64,000 bases of DNA from Prinia subflava (GCF_021018805.1 NC_086283.1:11731162-11795161); one strand, 5' to 3'; positions 1 to 12,875 are shown, numbered from the stretch's first letter. Notes: a model not told the origin generated them from the sequence alone. Numbers and translations: made by a program.

Positions 1-131
1 TATCAAATATTTAGAATGGACATGTCTTGATGCAAAGGTGTCCCTCAGGTATTTTACAGTTCAAGCTCCCACCTTCAGCAATTGAACTAGTTGAGAATAA
101 GACAGCAAATAATGCACCACTTCCCACTCAC

Positions 132-239
132 CATGAGGTCGAGGAGGCATTTGAGCATCTTAAATGAAAGCTGAGGTTTGGATGAACCACCAAGTCTACT
201 TGGCCAACCAATGCTCTTCCTTCCTCGGACAAGCACAAC
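132..239 (-). other. Candidate internal coding exon, phase 0/0
   Basis: Read on the minus strand, a CAG acceptor after a short T run (followed by GAAAAAG) is followed by 108 bases without a stop. The stretch ends in a near-perfect donor, CATG|GTGAGT. The 36 codons contain GRKSIGWPSRLGG and end SFKMLKCLLDLM; an in-frame TGA lies just upstream of the acceptor, so the frame is open only if spliced. I recognise no family. The polypyrimidine tract is only moderate, and 36 open codons are expected by chance roughly once in six tries. This may be a decoy, or an exon of a minus-strand transcript that could start at the 17-kb CpG island. Confidence 0.15.
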
Positions 240-1830
240 CTGCCTTTTTCAAAAAAACCTCTGGTTACTGCTCTTTCAGCAATAAATGTCTGCAGGGAAC
301 TTCTTCAGGACTGAAGCAGTCCATTGATGGGGGAAGCAGCCACTGGCCCTCTTGCATGAAAGCCTGTCTATATGAGCCATAGAAACTCAGGCTTGCTGGA
401 ACTGCTTACATGGGAATGGGGGCAGCGACACCAACCAGAGCAAGAGCAGCAGTGGTCCCAGCCTCCCACACAATTTTCTCCTAATTCCCTAGCAGAAAAG
501 GCAGCAAGACAGTTCCTCCTCATCACTACTACCACCTGCCAACTCCAGCTCCCTCCCCTGGCAGCACTGAGGATGTATTTTCATGTGCTGCTGCTGGTAT
601 TATTATTATATTTTGTCATTTCGACCTGCTCACAAACCATCTGTAAAAAATAGCAGCAATTATTAACAACAGGAACAATACGCGCTGATGACAAATCCAT
701 ATGAGGCATTTCTGATACGCCACTAATTCAGTAAGGACAAGAGCAAATAATGAATTGTCATAATCTGGCGCACAAACGCAACACGGAGAACGACCGGCTA
801 GTCAATAATCTGCAGCACTAGACAGGAGGTCACTGACTTAATGTGAGTCATCAGTGTAATAATTTATGAGAAAGCAGTTACAACATCAGGAGATATCAAC
901 AGACTGTTCTGTGTAAGAAAGGATAAACAAGCCTCCTGCCCAGGGCAGGAAATTCACTTTAAGAGGAGTGTTGTGCTTTGGGCAGCATCGCTCCCAAAAG
1001 TGATGAGAAAAACTTGAGAAAAACTTGTGAAAAACAAATCCAGAACATCACAAAAAGTACCTTCACCAGTTTGAACACAATTAATTATGAGGACAGATTA
1101 CAATCGTGAGATTTGTTCAGTCTAGATACAAGGGCCACGTGGTAACAGCTCTGAAATAAGTAAAAAGCCTCTGCAAGGACAGATGAAATGCACTTGCACA
1201 AGCTAGGAAACAAAGGCTGAAATTTGAACACTGAGATCTCAGACATCCAGAAGATCAAGTTTTCTTTGAAACCCTGACATAGAATGGAAACGGATTGTTT
1301 ACAGAAGTGCAAGAATAAACATTTCGTCCCAAAGGTTTAAAAAAACCATTAGACAAATGAGTGTCAGAAATGGTCTAGTGCCTTCAGGTGGAGGGACAGC
1401 CAAGACAATTCAAAGTTCTTTGCAGACTTACTGTCTGTCACTCTTCACAAATTTACCCCAAAATGCAAATTCAACTCATTCAAAACCTAAATCTATGTAT
1501 ATTAAATTTTAGCATATAAAAATTCTTCTAAAGTAATTCCACTTTTTAATTCTAGCTTGGCCTAATGAGCAATAAAGAAAATAACCTAAACCCAAAATGT
1601 TTCAATGTTCATAAATGTTCATAAAACACGTATTACGGTATTACTGAGACTCCGTATTACTGTTAATTGCTCACCAAGCCAAAAGACCTGTCCTCCACAG
1701 AGTTCTTATCAAGATAATACCATCACTGGAATTCCAAGATTCCAACAATACTGTTCCCATTATCATATTCACATTAGAATATGAATAGAGGTTAGATCAG
1801 TTGTAGCATCAGTCTTGGTGACAGTCTGAA
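240..1830. other. Non-coding unique DNA
   Basis: No gene recognised. Two short open frames between 164 and 653 have no family resemblance. Bases 1006-1036 hold a diverged tandem of an 11-base unit (GAGAAAAACTT). Bases 1605-1665 hold small direct repeats of ATGTTCATAAA and GTATTAC. The notable part is 660-900, listed separately as a candidate conserved element. Confidence 0.6.
660..900. promoter_or_regulatory. Candidate conserved non-coding element
   Basis: About 240 bp that retain many CpGs (CGCG, TACGCC, GGCGCAC, AACGCAAC, GAACGACCGG) inside otherwise CpG-depleted DNA. It carries transcription-factor-like motifs: an SOX-like AACAAT, a TAATTC homeodomain core, and GTGAGTCATCAG, an AP-1/MAF-type site. 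No open frame runs through it. Retained CpG plus clustered developmental motifs is typical of vertebrate enhancers under constraint, but conservation itself was not tested. Confidence 0.35.
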
Positions 1831-1905
1831 ATCCTAGAACTGTAAAATGGTTTGAATTGTAGGGGACCTTAAAGATCTGAAAGTTCCAATCCCCCTGTCC
1901 CAGAC
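1831..1905 (-). mobile_element. CR1 LINE 3' tail fragment
   Basis: Read on the plus strand, the order TCCTAGAAC, AAATGGTTTGAATTG, GGGGACCTTAAAGATC and AGTTCCAATCCCCCTG follows the reverse complement of the avian CR1 3' terminus (tail octamer, then the 'ggttggaagggaccttaaagatc' block). So the element lies on the minus strand and only its last ~75 bp remain. It is diverged and therefore old. A 24-base poly-A lies 22 bp further on but is not part of the CR1 end. Confidence 0.75.
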
Positions 1906-1926
1906 TGTTCTCTCCAAAGAGAAGTT

Positions 1927-1950
1927 AAAAAAAAAAAAAAAAAAAAAAAA
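1927..1950. repeat. Poly-A tract, 24 bp
   Basis: An uninterrupted run of A. No retrocopy or SINE body is recognisable on either side. Confidence 0.95.
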
Positions 1951-3767
1951 GGAAAACAACAATTGCTAATTGAAGGGACACTGAATCTTTGGAAACAAGG
2001 AAACGACAGTATTTTGTTTTTTCTTCACTCTGGAGACTCAGAAGTTGCAGCAAACCTTAAGTTAAATTAAAACATATTTTTATAACACTTTAAACATTGC
2101 AGCACATTTCTTTGATAATAATAGCTTAATCTAGGAAGAACAAAGAAGTATTAAAATTCACTCTCTGACTTTACCCATGTTTCCTAATCTCCTCTGAGAT
2201 TATTTTTAATGCAGACAAAGAAAACATCTCTTTCGAATAAGAAAATCCATACCACATTTGTCTCCAGGCCTTTAATTGTTTAATGCTATTTCCCTAGGAA
2301 GATGTTCAGTTTCATTTACACAAGCCTCTTTTTTTCTTTCTTTTTCAAAAAGGCTAATCAATATTTTGAAATATAAAGCTACTTTATAAATTGCCTTGAT
2401 TTTTCAAATGAGTCAAACTGAAGCTGTAACAACACAATTTACCATGTCTTCCCCTATTCAGTGTGTGAGATCTCTTGCAAATAGCAGCCTCTGCAAGTTG
2501 GGGTTTTGGTTGTCAGAGCCGTAAAATTTTCCTTTCCAAAGCTTTATGTTCTTTGTGCACAGCTGGAGAACTTTGTATTTGGCAAAGAATTACCATATAT
2601 ATGCAACTGAATTGTTTATTTTTAGGGAAAGGTGAAAAATAGTATTTGCACTGCAGTGTAAAAGAAGGTTAATACATAGTCAAGACAACAAGGGCCATGC
2701 ACAAGAGAGGAAATGAAGAGCCACCAGTCAACTCAGCTGGATTCAAGGTCCCAGGCTTTTATAATACCAGTTCTTTATTAACATGAATAACATTTTCCTT
2801 ACAGCCTAGATCCCTAACAGGCAAAATAATGTTTAAAAACAGGGAGGAAAAATGCTATTGCAGAGTTCCTTCATACGTCTTCTCAAGGAAACAGATACCA
2901 AGTGCTAACAGTGTTGCAGAAATGTCTTGTATTTCCTTATGGTCTGTGCCCAGTGAATTTCAGGGGAAATTTCCAAAGAGGATGCACTGTCAGAGCACAA
3001 TACACTTCAAGGATACCGTGTTCAGCTCCATCCAGCAGGTGTTTCGAAGGAATGCTCTGCCTGAAACCTGCCTTTTGATTACTATGGCTTTGGAGACCTT
3101 CTGAAAAGAGAGACCTGACAAGGGCACTGAGCTTTGTTTAGAGAACTTAATCCTTATTCTCCCAGCTGCCAACAGGGAAAGGCTATGTTTTGCCTAAGTA
3201 AAAAATTCCTTTCTTAGAGTCGAGAGATGAAAGTGGCAGAGAACAGCAAACACCCTCCCTGAACAGCCAAGTTAACATCCCCAACAGTTGATGATTAACA
3301 GCAGCAGAAACATCCTTTTTCACTTTGACAAAATACATCAAAGTAAAAAATCTCTGCCAGGCAGCATTAGACATTACAGGAATACAAAAATCATCCAAAG
3401 AACAACCTGATCCTGTGAGACTCCGAGTTCCTCCCTCCTGTGGAAATGAATGTTGCAGAGGGTGCTACCTATGTAACCCGAGCGATGAATCACACGCCAA
3501 AGGCTACAAAGCATAAGCCATTCCAGTGCTATACTGAGTACTATTGGAAATATTTCCAAAAAATGAGAAAGAACTTTGATTTAAACTGAAATTCCAGTCT
3601 TGGATGCACACACTGCCATATGATTCCATTACTCCTAAAATACTGATAATGTGAGTCTAAAGAAAGATTTGTTCAAAGTGTTCACAGACTGATTTTATTT
3701 TTTCTCCTAAGACGTTTACTTTTATCAGTGGCACACAAACCTAGAGACTTTCAAAAGTATTGGGAAG
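1951..3767. other. Non-coding unique DNA
   Basis: AT-rich sequence with no recognisable gene. The frame at 2829-3104 (91 codons) has no signal peptide, membrane segment or family motif. Bases 3420-3510 keep a few CpGs (CTCCGAG, CCCGAGCGATG, CACACGCC) and may be mildly constrained. Confidence 0.55.
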
Positions 3768-3960
3768 CAACATGGGTGGTGAGGCACTGGAAACAGATTG
3801 TCAGAGCAGCTGTGGATGTCCTGTGCCTGGAAGTGTTCAAGGCCAGGTTGGATGAGGTTTGAACCACCTGGTCAAACAAAAGGTGTCCCTGCCCACAGTA
3901 GAGGCAGCAGTTGGAACTAGATGATCTTTAAGGTCCCTTCCAAACCATTCCGTGATGTTT
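3768..3960 (+). mobile_element. CR1 LINE 3' end
   Basis: Matches the plus-strand CR1 3' terminus block by block: GTGGTGAGGCACTGGAAACA, TGTTCAAGGCCAGGTTGGAT, AAAGGTGTCCCTGCCCACAG, TTGGAACTAGATGATCTTTA and AGGTCCCTTCCAAACCATTC, ending in a degraded tail octamer (CCGTGATG). It is truncated at the 5' end to about 190 bp, as usual for CR1. The open frame on the opposite strand here (3837-4031) is a by-product of the repeat, not a gene. Confidence 0.93.
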
Positions 3961-4819
3961 AAATACGGCAGGCTTGTAGTAAATCTAATTTGAAGCATTA
4001 CAGTACATTCCATGAAGCTTTCCTTAAACAAAATCGTTACTCATGAGCAGAAGAGTTTGAATAAAGAGGGCATTTGTTGCAGTTCCTTCAAAGATCTGAT
4101 CTAGCCTGGTCCAATAAATCAGTAAGACCCCCAGCCATACTAATTCAGATCCCAGGGATCTGAGGAGTTCCTGACAATGTCACCTCCAAAGGAATATGCC
4201 AGCTCAGCAGGACTTTTCCAGCAGCCTTGCTTCCTGCCTGTGAGAGGCTATGGCAGGCTGTGCAACAGCACAGTGGATGGTGTTGCTCACCCCAGTACCT
4301 GGCAACTATGAGGAAACCAAATGGGTTGAGAGACAGACCAAGCTGGACTGAAAAGCTGAGAAAAAGCATCAGAAACGAAAGTGTTAAGCAGCAGAAGTGA
4401 GTTGAGAAATCTGGGAACTACATACACTCACATAAGGAGGAAAATGTGCTGCGGAAAATTGAGCCAGGTGAAAACAAGATGTGCTGGATGTTTCTCTACA
4501 GCATAGAACTGCACTTTGATTTGCTGAATCCTCTGTGGAAAAACCTTTCTGCAAGGCCCTAGCAAAACATCCAGTCCCTTCCAAGTGTTGGACACATGGA
4601 GATTTGCAACCTATTATTTGTGCCACTTTGTTCACTCAAGGGAAAAGTTTTGTGACATGGATATGCATGGTCACTGCTGCATCATGCTTTGGCACAATGG
4701 GGGGTGTGCTACATGAGAGGACTTTTGTTTTCCACTTGATTTTTTCAAAGTCTAAACAATAACCACTAAAACCACAATAGGTTAGAAGCACACTAAAAAA
4801 ATTCAACTCACCTACCCAC

Positions 4820-4855
4820 CTGCCTTCGAAGGAGATGGCTGAACTAGTGTTACTT
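4820..4855 (-). other. Candidate 36-bp microexon
   Basis: On the minus strand a good acceptor (CCTTTATTAAACTTGCAG) is followed by 36 bases and a consensus donor, GGCAG|GTGGGT. Eight bases further is a second consensus donor, TAG|GTGAGT, giving a possible alternative end. Two of the three frames are open (VTLVQPSPSKA and SNTSSAISFEGR). Thirty-six bases is a multiple of three, as in many regulated microexons. No host gene is recognised, so this rests on splice signals only. Confidence 0.18.
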
Positions 4856-7800
4856 CTGCAAGTTTAATAAAGGATATTTATCACTGTGTGTAGAATTCTT
4901 TTTAAATTATTGCCAGAAACTTAAAAAGGTGAGGTAATAACCACGAGTAGAAAAAAAAACTACTAAAAAAGGAGAAAGAGAAGGAATGATCTGCAAGCAA
5001 TGCCACTCGATGCTTTCCTGTGACCTGTTCCCCCAGCAGCACCTGGGGGTGAAGCCAGAACAAACATCTAAGCCACTCTTTTCTCAAGTGGTCCCCAGTT
5101 CTTTGCTTGACTCCTCTGTGTGTTCAACCTGAAAACCTCAGCTCTGATCACCCAGATCACAGTCAGCACTCACAGGTACCACCACTGATGCCAGAAAGGT
5201 GCTTCACAGCTCAAGAAAGTGCATGCCAAAGGATGCAGCCCAGAGTGCCTCAAAACCAAGCATGTATCAAAACAATGATGTCACAAGCAGATTCAGCCAT
5301 GTCAGAACACATTTCCTTTGAAAGAGACAGTCCAACCAAAATTTCCTTCTGTTTTGGTGGCGTTATTTTGCAGTCACATCAGTGATCTGCTCCACTGTGC
5401 AGCTGCCTAAGTTCCAGGGACAAGCAGAGAGAGGAATCAACAGCAAGGAGTTGTACACTGCTGCTCACACACTAAATTAGGCTGGTTTTACCCAAATTTG
5501 AAACCACAGCCTGGGTGTCTTCTTCTAGCCTGAACCGTCCTCTGCCTCGATGCTCCACCTGCTAAATGGAGGGACAGACAGCTCTTTGTCTAACCCTCGT
5601 GATTTGTAAAACTAAACTGAAGTTACAGTAATGATACTATAATGATGGGTGTCTCAGGGAAAAAAAAACGTGAGGAAATGAATAATCACAGCCTCAGCAG
5701 GTTTTGAATAGCATGTGTGACCATCAGGTGAGGGTCACACAAAACAAAATAATGGATAGGGACTCATTAGGTGAGCATTGCTCATCCTTTATATTGAAGA
5801 AAGCAGGGGTCCTGTGGAAAAGCTAGTCTGTTAACCTGCAACCGAAGACTGCACAGCAATGTGCACGCACAGGAGTCAGAGGCTGCATGTACAACACAAA
5901 CACAGACACTCTGACTGCAGCTCTGGTAAGGGTGTTTTCATCTGTTTTGGGTGTTTTGGGCTTGTGTAGCACGACTTACTTGGTATATGAAACTCAACAG
6001 CTGACATCATTTAAGATCTATACATTTTCTTTCTAAATGCCACTTTTCTCTCCTTAAAATGTATTACTCTGAGTGCATTAGAGACTTGGTTGAATTATTT
6101 GGTCAAGCAGCAGCCCAGATTAACAGATTCACTTTTGGAGTGCTGAGGTGGGAACACACAATCTTCCTCTGCCACATCCCTCCTGCTATGTTTCCTGCAA
6201 GGAGGCCAAAACACAGATGCCTTCACAACTGAAGAGCCTGTCTGAGAGTCAGGCAAATGGTGACAAACTCTCTGCCACTCTGCAAGGGAATTTTATTCTC
6301 CATTATTTTAGATTAAGCTGCCCCGAAAAAACTATGAGAATGTAACATGGCAGCACCTCACACCCAAAGTCGGCTGCCACTCAGATTTTGAAAGCCGTTT
6401 GGTCCAGCACATGAAACAGCAGCAGTCTGTTACTGTTTATAATGTATCTACAAATATTTCTATGGCCTTTGTCACCAGCGGAGACAGCTACTCCCAATAA
6501 ATGTCTCTCATAAACCGCTCTGTGGAGTCAGACTGCATTATTATTTCCATTTTGCAGGAGAGAAGGTAAAACAAAAGCACAGACCAGATGCACAATGGTA
6601 TCTTTGTGACTCACTCACACTAAAATGAGCCCAACTTGGTTCAACTGCTTGGCTCAGACTTGGAACTTCTGTGGATCTGAATCCACAAATCAAACGAGCA
6701 TCTAGGTGGGATTATTCTACAAAGCTTTGTATCTTTGAAAGGTCATTAGTGAACTAAACACAATTTTTTCAAAAAATTGAGCTGTATTGTTTTCTTCACT
6801 AAAGGGCTGGTTACTACCACTAAAACATTAAACAGATAAGAAAAACTGGAGCAGGAGGAGTGATAGGATTATACCAAATGCTTACAGTGATGAGTTTAAT
6901 AGCTCTTTTTCACACCACTCATAACTGAATTTTCCCCTAATACTGTCTATTTATTGTATAAATAGAAAAAATAGTATGCCAATAAACATTGAAAATATAA
7001 AAATCATTAATGCTGTCACACAGTAAGAAAAATCTTGTCATTCTAGCCAACAGTTTAAGAAGCACAGATTTCTATACATCTTTTAGATTTATATAAAAAT
7101 GTAACAAAGATTTACCTCACCTTTACATAGCTCTGAAAAATCCTTCTGGTGCAGACATAAGTGTTAAACCCAACCTAGTATAAGCGTAAACCTTACCACA
7201 GGACCACAGCACTCCTCTAGCTCTTCAATCAAAGTGAAGAAGGTGTTTGACCACTAGTACAAACAATTTGTTTGGAGAGAAGCAGGAGCAGTGCACCATT
7301 TGTGACAATTTTTTTAGCAATTCTCATCTTTGCTCTTTGTCCTCCCCTTCCCAGCATGTCCATAGCAGGGCTGCAGCCTTTCTCCAGTGTAACACTCATC
7401 TAAGAACTGCGCTATGAGAACAGGAAGGTGCTTCTCAGAACCAACAATGTCATCTTAGTGCCAGGACATGAAAGCAGACAGGTGACAGAGTTTGTTGTCA
7501 GTAGGTGCTGTCACCCAAGGCTGTATAGCTCCAGACTGAATTCCCTCCTCACTCTCCAAACCACAGAGGACTCTGCCAACACATCACTTACAAAAGTGGC
7601 AGAAAAACAAGAGCTTTTTCACCTATTAAAACCATTGTATTTTAGAGACAGAATTTAATTGCCCTTATTTTTACATCAGCTAGGCCTTATTTCTCTCTCC
7701 AAAGTAACCTTCAGATATTTGTTACAAAAGGAAGGCTGCACAAATATTTTCCAAGGGAAAGAAGCTTGGTTAAAAAGGTTAGATTTTCAGACAGTTGTTA

Positions 7801-9059
7801 GGAGATTTAGTCTGCCTTTCTTTGATGTTATTATTTTCTTATTGCACGAAACATGTACATGACTGAAGCATATGACCACAGATGTGTAAAGTGTCTCAGA
7901 CATTTTTTCGGTCCAAAAAAGAAGATTTCCTAAGGGATTTATGTCAAATCTATAATAGAGTGCTTAACACAAAAAATTAACAAAGTACAATGACAGTAGA
8001 TAATCCAGACTGAATCCTTCTCATGTTGTAGAAAGCACAGCATCTCCCTCTGCCACAGGGAACAGTCAGCCTAAGACAAGCATTAAAACCCTTCAAAAAA
8101 CAAAGCACTGCAGAGTGCTGTTAATAACCATCTGCAGTGCTAGTGTCAGCTATCACTGGCTGCTACTAAAGATACTGGATCAATCACAAACATTTTGGAG
8201 AGCCCTGTTTTAAAGAGAACTGACCAGGAAACATGCCATAACATCACTACACTGCAGTATCTGGGTTTGCATGGGAACTGTAATATAAGAAAATAGTGAA
8301 TTTCTGTACATATAATACAGCCACTACCAAGGAGAAACCACTACACATACCAGCATCCCTATTTCATACAGTGTAGCCATTCCATGCCCAAATTTTCCCA
8401 CACGAACAAGACCCTCCCTAGATAGTTTAATCCTCACTGTCCAGCTAAAATGCCTACTGCAGCTGGGCTATCCCTATTTGCAGCTAAGAACTTCTCAAAT
8501 TTTCTTCTTTACAGCTACAGCTGGAATTTTTATCTTCCCTTCTTTTTTAAACATGTTAATAACAAATGATCTGGACAGAATCAGATACAAAATTTTACAA
8601 ATGCTACAATAACTTCAGACACTCTTCTACCTTCCCTCTTGTTACTGATGACCTCTGATATATATTTACTTATTTGCCAATTTATAGGGCAATAAAAATA
8701 ATAAATGAAGTACATCTTAAGGCAGCTACTAACAACTGAACTGCTAAGAGAACATACAGAAAACTACATTTAAAAATAATTTAAGTTTATGAGATGTTCT
8801 AGCTCTTTGAAAACTGATCTGAAAAAATGCTCCCAAAGTCTAAATTGATTTGCAAAACTGAAGTCCGTAATGACAGATTCAGAAAGTGAAAATCTTTCTT
8901 CATCTGTAGCTGTATTTTCAGCTGGTGACTTCCCACAGGCAGCCGTCATTCATTCAACAAAATCTATTTGGTGGCCTTTAATCAAACAGAATACATCTAC
9001 CAATTCAAACAAAAGACTGAGTTTTCATTTGTTACTTAGTCACAATAGAAGAGAGGTTA

Positions 9060-9240
9060 GTGTAATGTCACATTGGCCTAATTAACATGCATTCAGATTT
9101 TAGAAGAGGTATTCAATTAATAATTAATTTATTTAATATATATGTTGCCTAATCTAAACATATGTCAATATAGATTGTCAGTTTCACATATTTCAGACTA
9201 GAATTTCTATGCTTTTTATTACTAAAGGAAAATGTAGCTG
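9060..9240. promoter_or_regulatory. Homeodomain-motif-rich patch
   Basis: Contains CCTAATTAACATGCATTC, which places a TAATTA core beside an octamer-like ATGCAT, followed by TAATAATTAATTTATTTAAT. No open frame crosses it. It could be an enhancer fragment or plain AT-rich sequence; motif density is the only evidence. Confidence 0.2.
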
Positions 9241-11486
9241 TCTGTTGTAAAGGTTCACTCTGTATACAAGGTGCCACGGTTAGAAAAAAAAAGCTCTTTT
9301 ATTGCTTAGGCTGACCAGATAGAAAACAAAGCCTCCCATGAAGAGCCTTAGATTGTACCTAACCCAGGTAAAGGAAGAAACTAAGCCTATCTGTTTCTGA
9401 AGCTATGTCACTCATGTTGATTTTCCCAGTACTCTGCACAGTCACCAAAATATTCAGTGTCTGGGAAGAAACAGAAATTTGCTGGAAACGTCCTGCAAAT
9501 GAAACCCAGCTGCTTAAGCACAATCCCAGATGTCTCCTGCACCGTGTGGCTTTGATAGATTAAACTGAGCATAAGAAAGAGATGAAATATTTATGAAAAT
9601 TAAATTTGCAGTATGCATGTCTGTAAGCCTGAAAAACATTTCTTCTCAAGCAAAGACAGGAAACCACATTTTTCACCCAATCAGCTTAGGTTAGGTTACA
9701 GTCGTGGTATTCACGGAGCTCCTTGAGTTGCTTATGTTTCATGCAGACTGCTTAGCTTTTATTCACACCACTTATTTGAGAAACAGGGATGACAGATACT
9801 GCCTCTGACACCAGCGGATCAAACATTTATAAACAAGACGCTCAAACGAATTATTCCGTTTTACTCCTTTATCCCCCAAAGTTCAGCATTTCGAAGGCTG
9901 GGAAAAAGCTCAAATCCCTCTGAGCACTCTGGGCAACAATACTGTGTGTACTGGACACCAGATACTGCTGGGACAAACAAACATGCCCCCTTTCAGACTC
10001 AAGGGAATGCTGTCAGACACTTAAGCAAATTCCTACATCCTGACACATCACCAGGCTATTTGTTCCCCCAAAAGTCACACTTGTATTGGCTTCCTCGAAA
10101 GAGAAGTGGAGGGAAAAAATGACTGTGGTAAAAGAGAATAGAAAGAACAAATTAAGGTAACATTTACAATTAAGTGAAGCCACGGAAACATTAAATAACT
10201 CCATTTTTACAATGTCAAATGTTTTGCATAAAATCTCCGAAGACACCTAACATCTCTGGCTCCCCACAGTCCTTGTCTTGCCCATCTCACTATAATACCA
10301 TTTATTACAGCACATGACCAGGTTTTCCCCTTCCTAGCCATTCCTAAAGTTCATCCATAGGCAAAAATATGTCTTGGAAAGGGTAGCATTCCCTTTCAAG
10401 ATGCTCTTTTCTCCCCCTCGGGGAATTGAGAAACACAGAAAAAAAATTTTAAAAGTTAATCTTTGTGATCATTTGGCACTCTGTCACCTCAAAATCCTGG
10501 TTTATACAAATATACTTTTGAATACAGAACTATGACTTAATACACACAGATGTGATCTTCTTAACAAAGCAAAATTAGTACAAAAGGCTAATATTTATAC
10601 TGTGGATTAGTAATAAAGGGGCTGCACCTCTCTGTGCAGTTCACTGAATGTTTTTAAAACAGAAACCAGAAGGTCATTAACTTCAGCAAAGCAGGAACAG
10701 AGACAAATCTAACACTTCCCATCACCTCTGTGCTCCTTAAACACCTCCTGAGCACATTACAGGGCCACCGGATGAGCTGGGACAGCAGAGCTGTCCCAAA
10801 GGAGATCAGGAGTTTATTTGCAGAAGCCCAGCAAGCAGCATTTCCCAAACTCTCTTTCAAAAGAGGAGCAATGAATATCCTATTTCCTTTTCAAGGAATG
10901 TTTATGTGCTATGGATCCTTATGTACCTTTTGCACTGCCAAGCCAATGCAAAGCCGTATTTCAACCCAGGAAGAACAATACAATTGCTTAGTGTGCATGT
11001 TTTGACTTCTTACAAGAATACACTGTGCCTGAAGCAACAGCCCAAAACCTGCTGATAGATGACCAGTACCATTGCAACATCAGAGTAACTCCACAGACAA
11101 ACATCACAAACATTAGCATTAGAAAATATGTTCTGTTATTAGCATCTGAAAATATGTTTCCAGTGTCAAGTGCTAAAAAATAGAAGAGCTGCAAACAGAG
11201 GTTAGTAAAAGCACTGTCCTTAGTCTGGATAACTAAACTAATACACTAGCTCTGTTCATTTTTTAAAGGTATTAGGTCCCCACTTCTGCAAATTACTCAA
11301 GGAAGAGAGCAGTCCTGTGAGTCCCAAAAAGTCCATCTAGGCTTATAATCACACAGGTCTTTTAAACACTTCACAGTTATTTGGGTGAACACATGGCACA
11401 TCCAGTTTCAGTCCACTTAATTATTCTGCTTTCTAGTGATGAATCTGAACAACAGGCATTGAAAAATCACACAAGTGAAGTGTTTG

Positions 11487-11786
11487 TCACACTGCAGAAC
11501 ACGTCCGGCCTTCAAACCCCGTATCTCTGTCAAGGCCAGGCAGGTGAGGATCGGTGATAAACTCCAGTTCAGAACAAGTAGTGCAAAGGATGTTTCTTAT
11601 GTCCTGAGTTGAACCGTATCTCCTGGCAAAACAAGGAGGGGGGGAATGAAAGAAGGAAAGACCAGGTATTTGTATCCTGCCTCCAGGTATGATACTGAAG
11701 AGATGATATTCAGACACCTGTAATGCTCACCATAAGCTTCTTTTGCTGCTGATTAATAGTGAGAGATTAATATCCAGGGATCCCAT
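11487..11786 (-). other. Candidate two-exon ORF, 63 aa
   Basis: On the minus strand an ATG at 11786 opens a frame (MGSLDINLSLLISSKRSL) that runs into a donor, TTATG|GTGAGC, at 11731/11730. A 108-bp intron follows and ends in a very strong polypyrimidine tract and acceptor (CCTCCTTGTTTTGCCAG) at 11623. The downstream part, 11622 to a TGA at 11487, continues in the same frame (RYGSTQDIRNILCTTCSELE, then FITDPHLPGLDRDTGFEGRT and CSAV). Only this frame of the second part is open, and the part keeps several CpGs. The product would end in CSAV, which formally fits a C-terminal CaaX box. No family is recognised. The first frame also runs upstream of the ATG until a stop, so the block could instead be internal exons or a non-coding RNA. 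Inference only. Confidence 0.2.
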
Positions 11787-12830
11787 GTAACAGCTGCAGT
11801 CTGAACCACATGAACACAGACATGGTTATACATTTAACAGCTGGGTTCAAACTTTAAGTGGCTTTTCCCATATGGCAACTACGATCAGTTTAGAGTTGAA
11901 AAATTATCACTTTTAATGCATGCTGTACTACTACTATACCGGACCAGCTACCTCTGAAGTAACACAGCCCAAAGGTTACCTATCCTCATGCTTCCCGAAT
12001 CATCCTTCAACTTCCAACAAGCCAAAATATGTCAGGCCCTATCTCCTAATTCCCGCAGTTTTTTCCTTTAAGCCTCCAAGCGTTAAAATGCATTAAGCAG
12101 CAACAGAGGCCAGAGGTGAATGTGGAGGCCTGGTGCGTCTCCAGACAACAACCAGACCAGCAGGTGGACATGAATTCTTTTGCACTACACCAAAGTACAG
12201 AACTGCCTGTTAAATCCCTTCAGCAGTGAACTGTCTGACAAATAATTATACCAAAAATTTCGATGCATCAGCTTTATATATTTACCAGATTTCAAAAACA
12301 ATTGAAAATTACCTCTGCTCAGAGTCTCTGTGGCTTTGGATCCATTAATCATAAAGGCTGATATGTCACTCCACAATGTGAGGCTGGGGTACACCAAGAG
12401 GCACAGACTTCTCCTCTAAGATATAACTGGGTCCTGCTCCGTTTTCCCATACTTCTCCCCTCCATTTTTCGCAAGTGCTACAGTCTTTGATTCACAAAGA
12501 CTTCTCTATAATTTCCATACATCATTTTAGGACAAGGCTGAAACACAGTCAACTTCCTGACTATTCAAAAGATGCTCATTTGTACCACCACTCGTGATGC
12601 CACCAGTGGCAGAATGGGAAGATGGAAAAATCTGCCAAACCCATGTCCTGCCTCCACCTCAGATGGGTAAGACGGGTAGAAAAATCTCAGCATTTTTGTA
12701 AAGCTCCATTTTTACAGCAACTTATAGCTTACACTTCATTCCATGTACAGGACTGATACAGTTATGCAGTGACAGACGAAAAGGATTTAGGCCAAAACTT
12801 TAATTTTGCCCCAAAGCTCAGCCTCTTATG

Positions 12831-12832
<2 letters not shown>

Positions 12833-12875
<43 letters not shown>
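12833..12875. repeat. Poly-T tract, 43 bp
   Basis: An uninterrupted run of T. It might mark the 3' end of a minus-strand retroposed copy, but no body is recognisable next to it. Confidence 0.95.

Larger units (their letters stand above)
3961..12832. other. Gene-poor AT-rich DNA
   Basis: Almost 9 kb without a recognisable gene, RNA gene or interspersed repeat. Open frames stay below 95 codons and show no family features. Separately listed items inside are splice-signal pairs at 4820-4855 and 11487-11786 (minus) and a homeodomain-motif-rich patch at 9060-9240. Confidence 0.55.
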
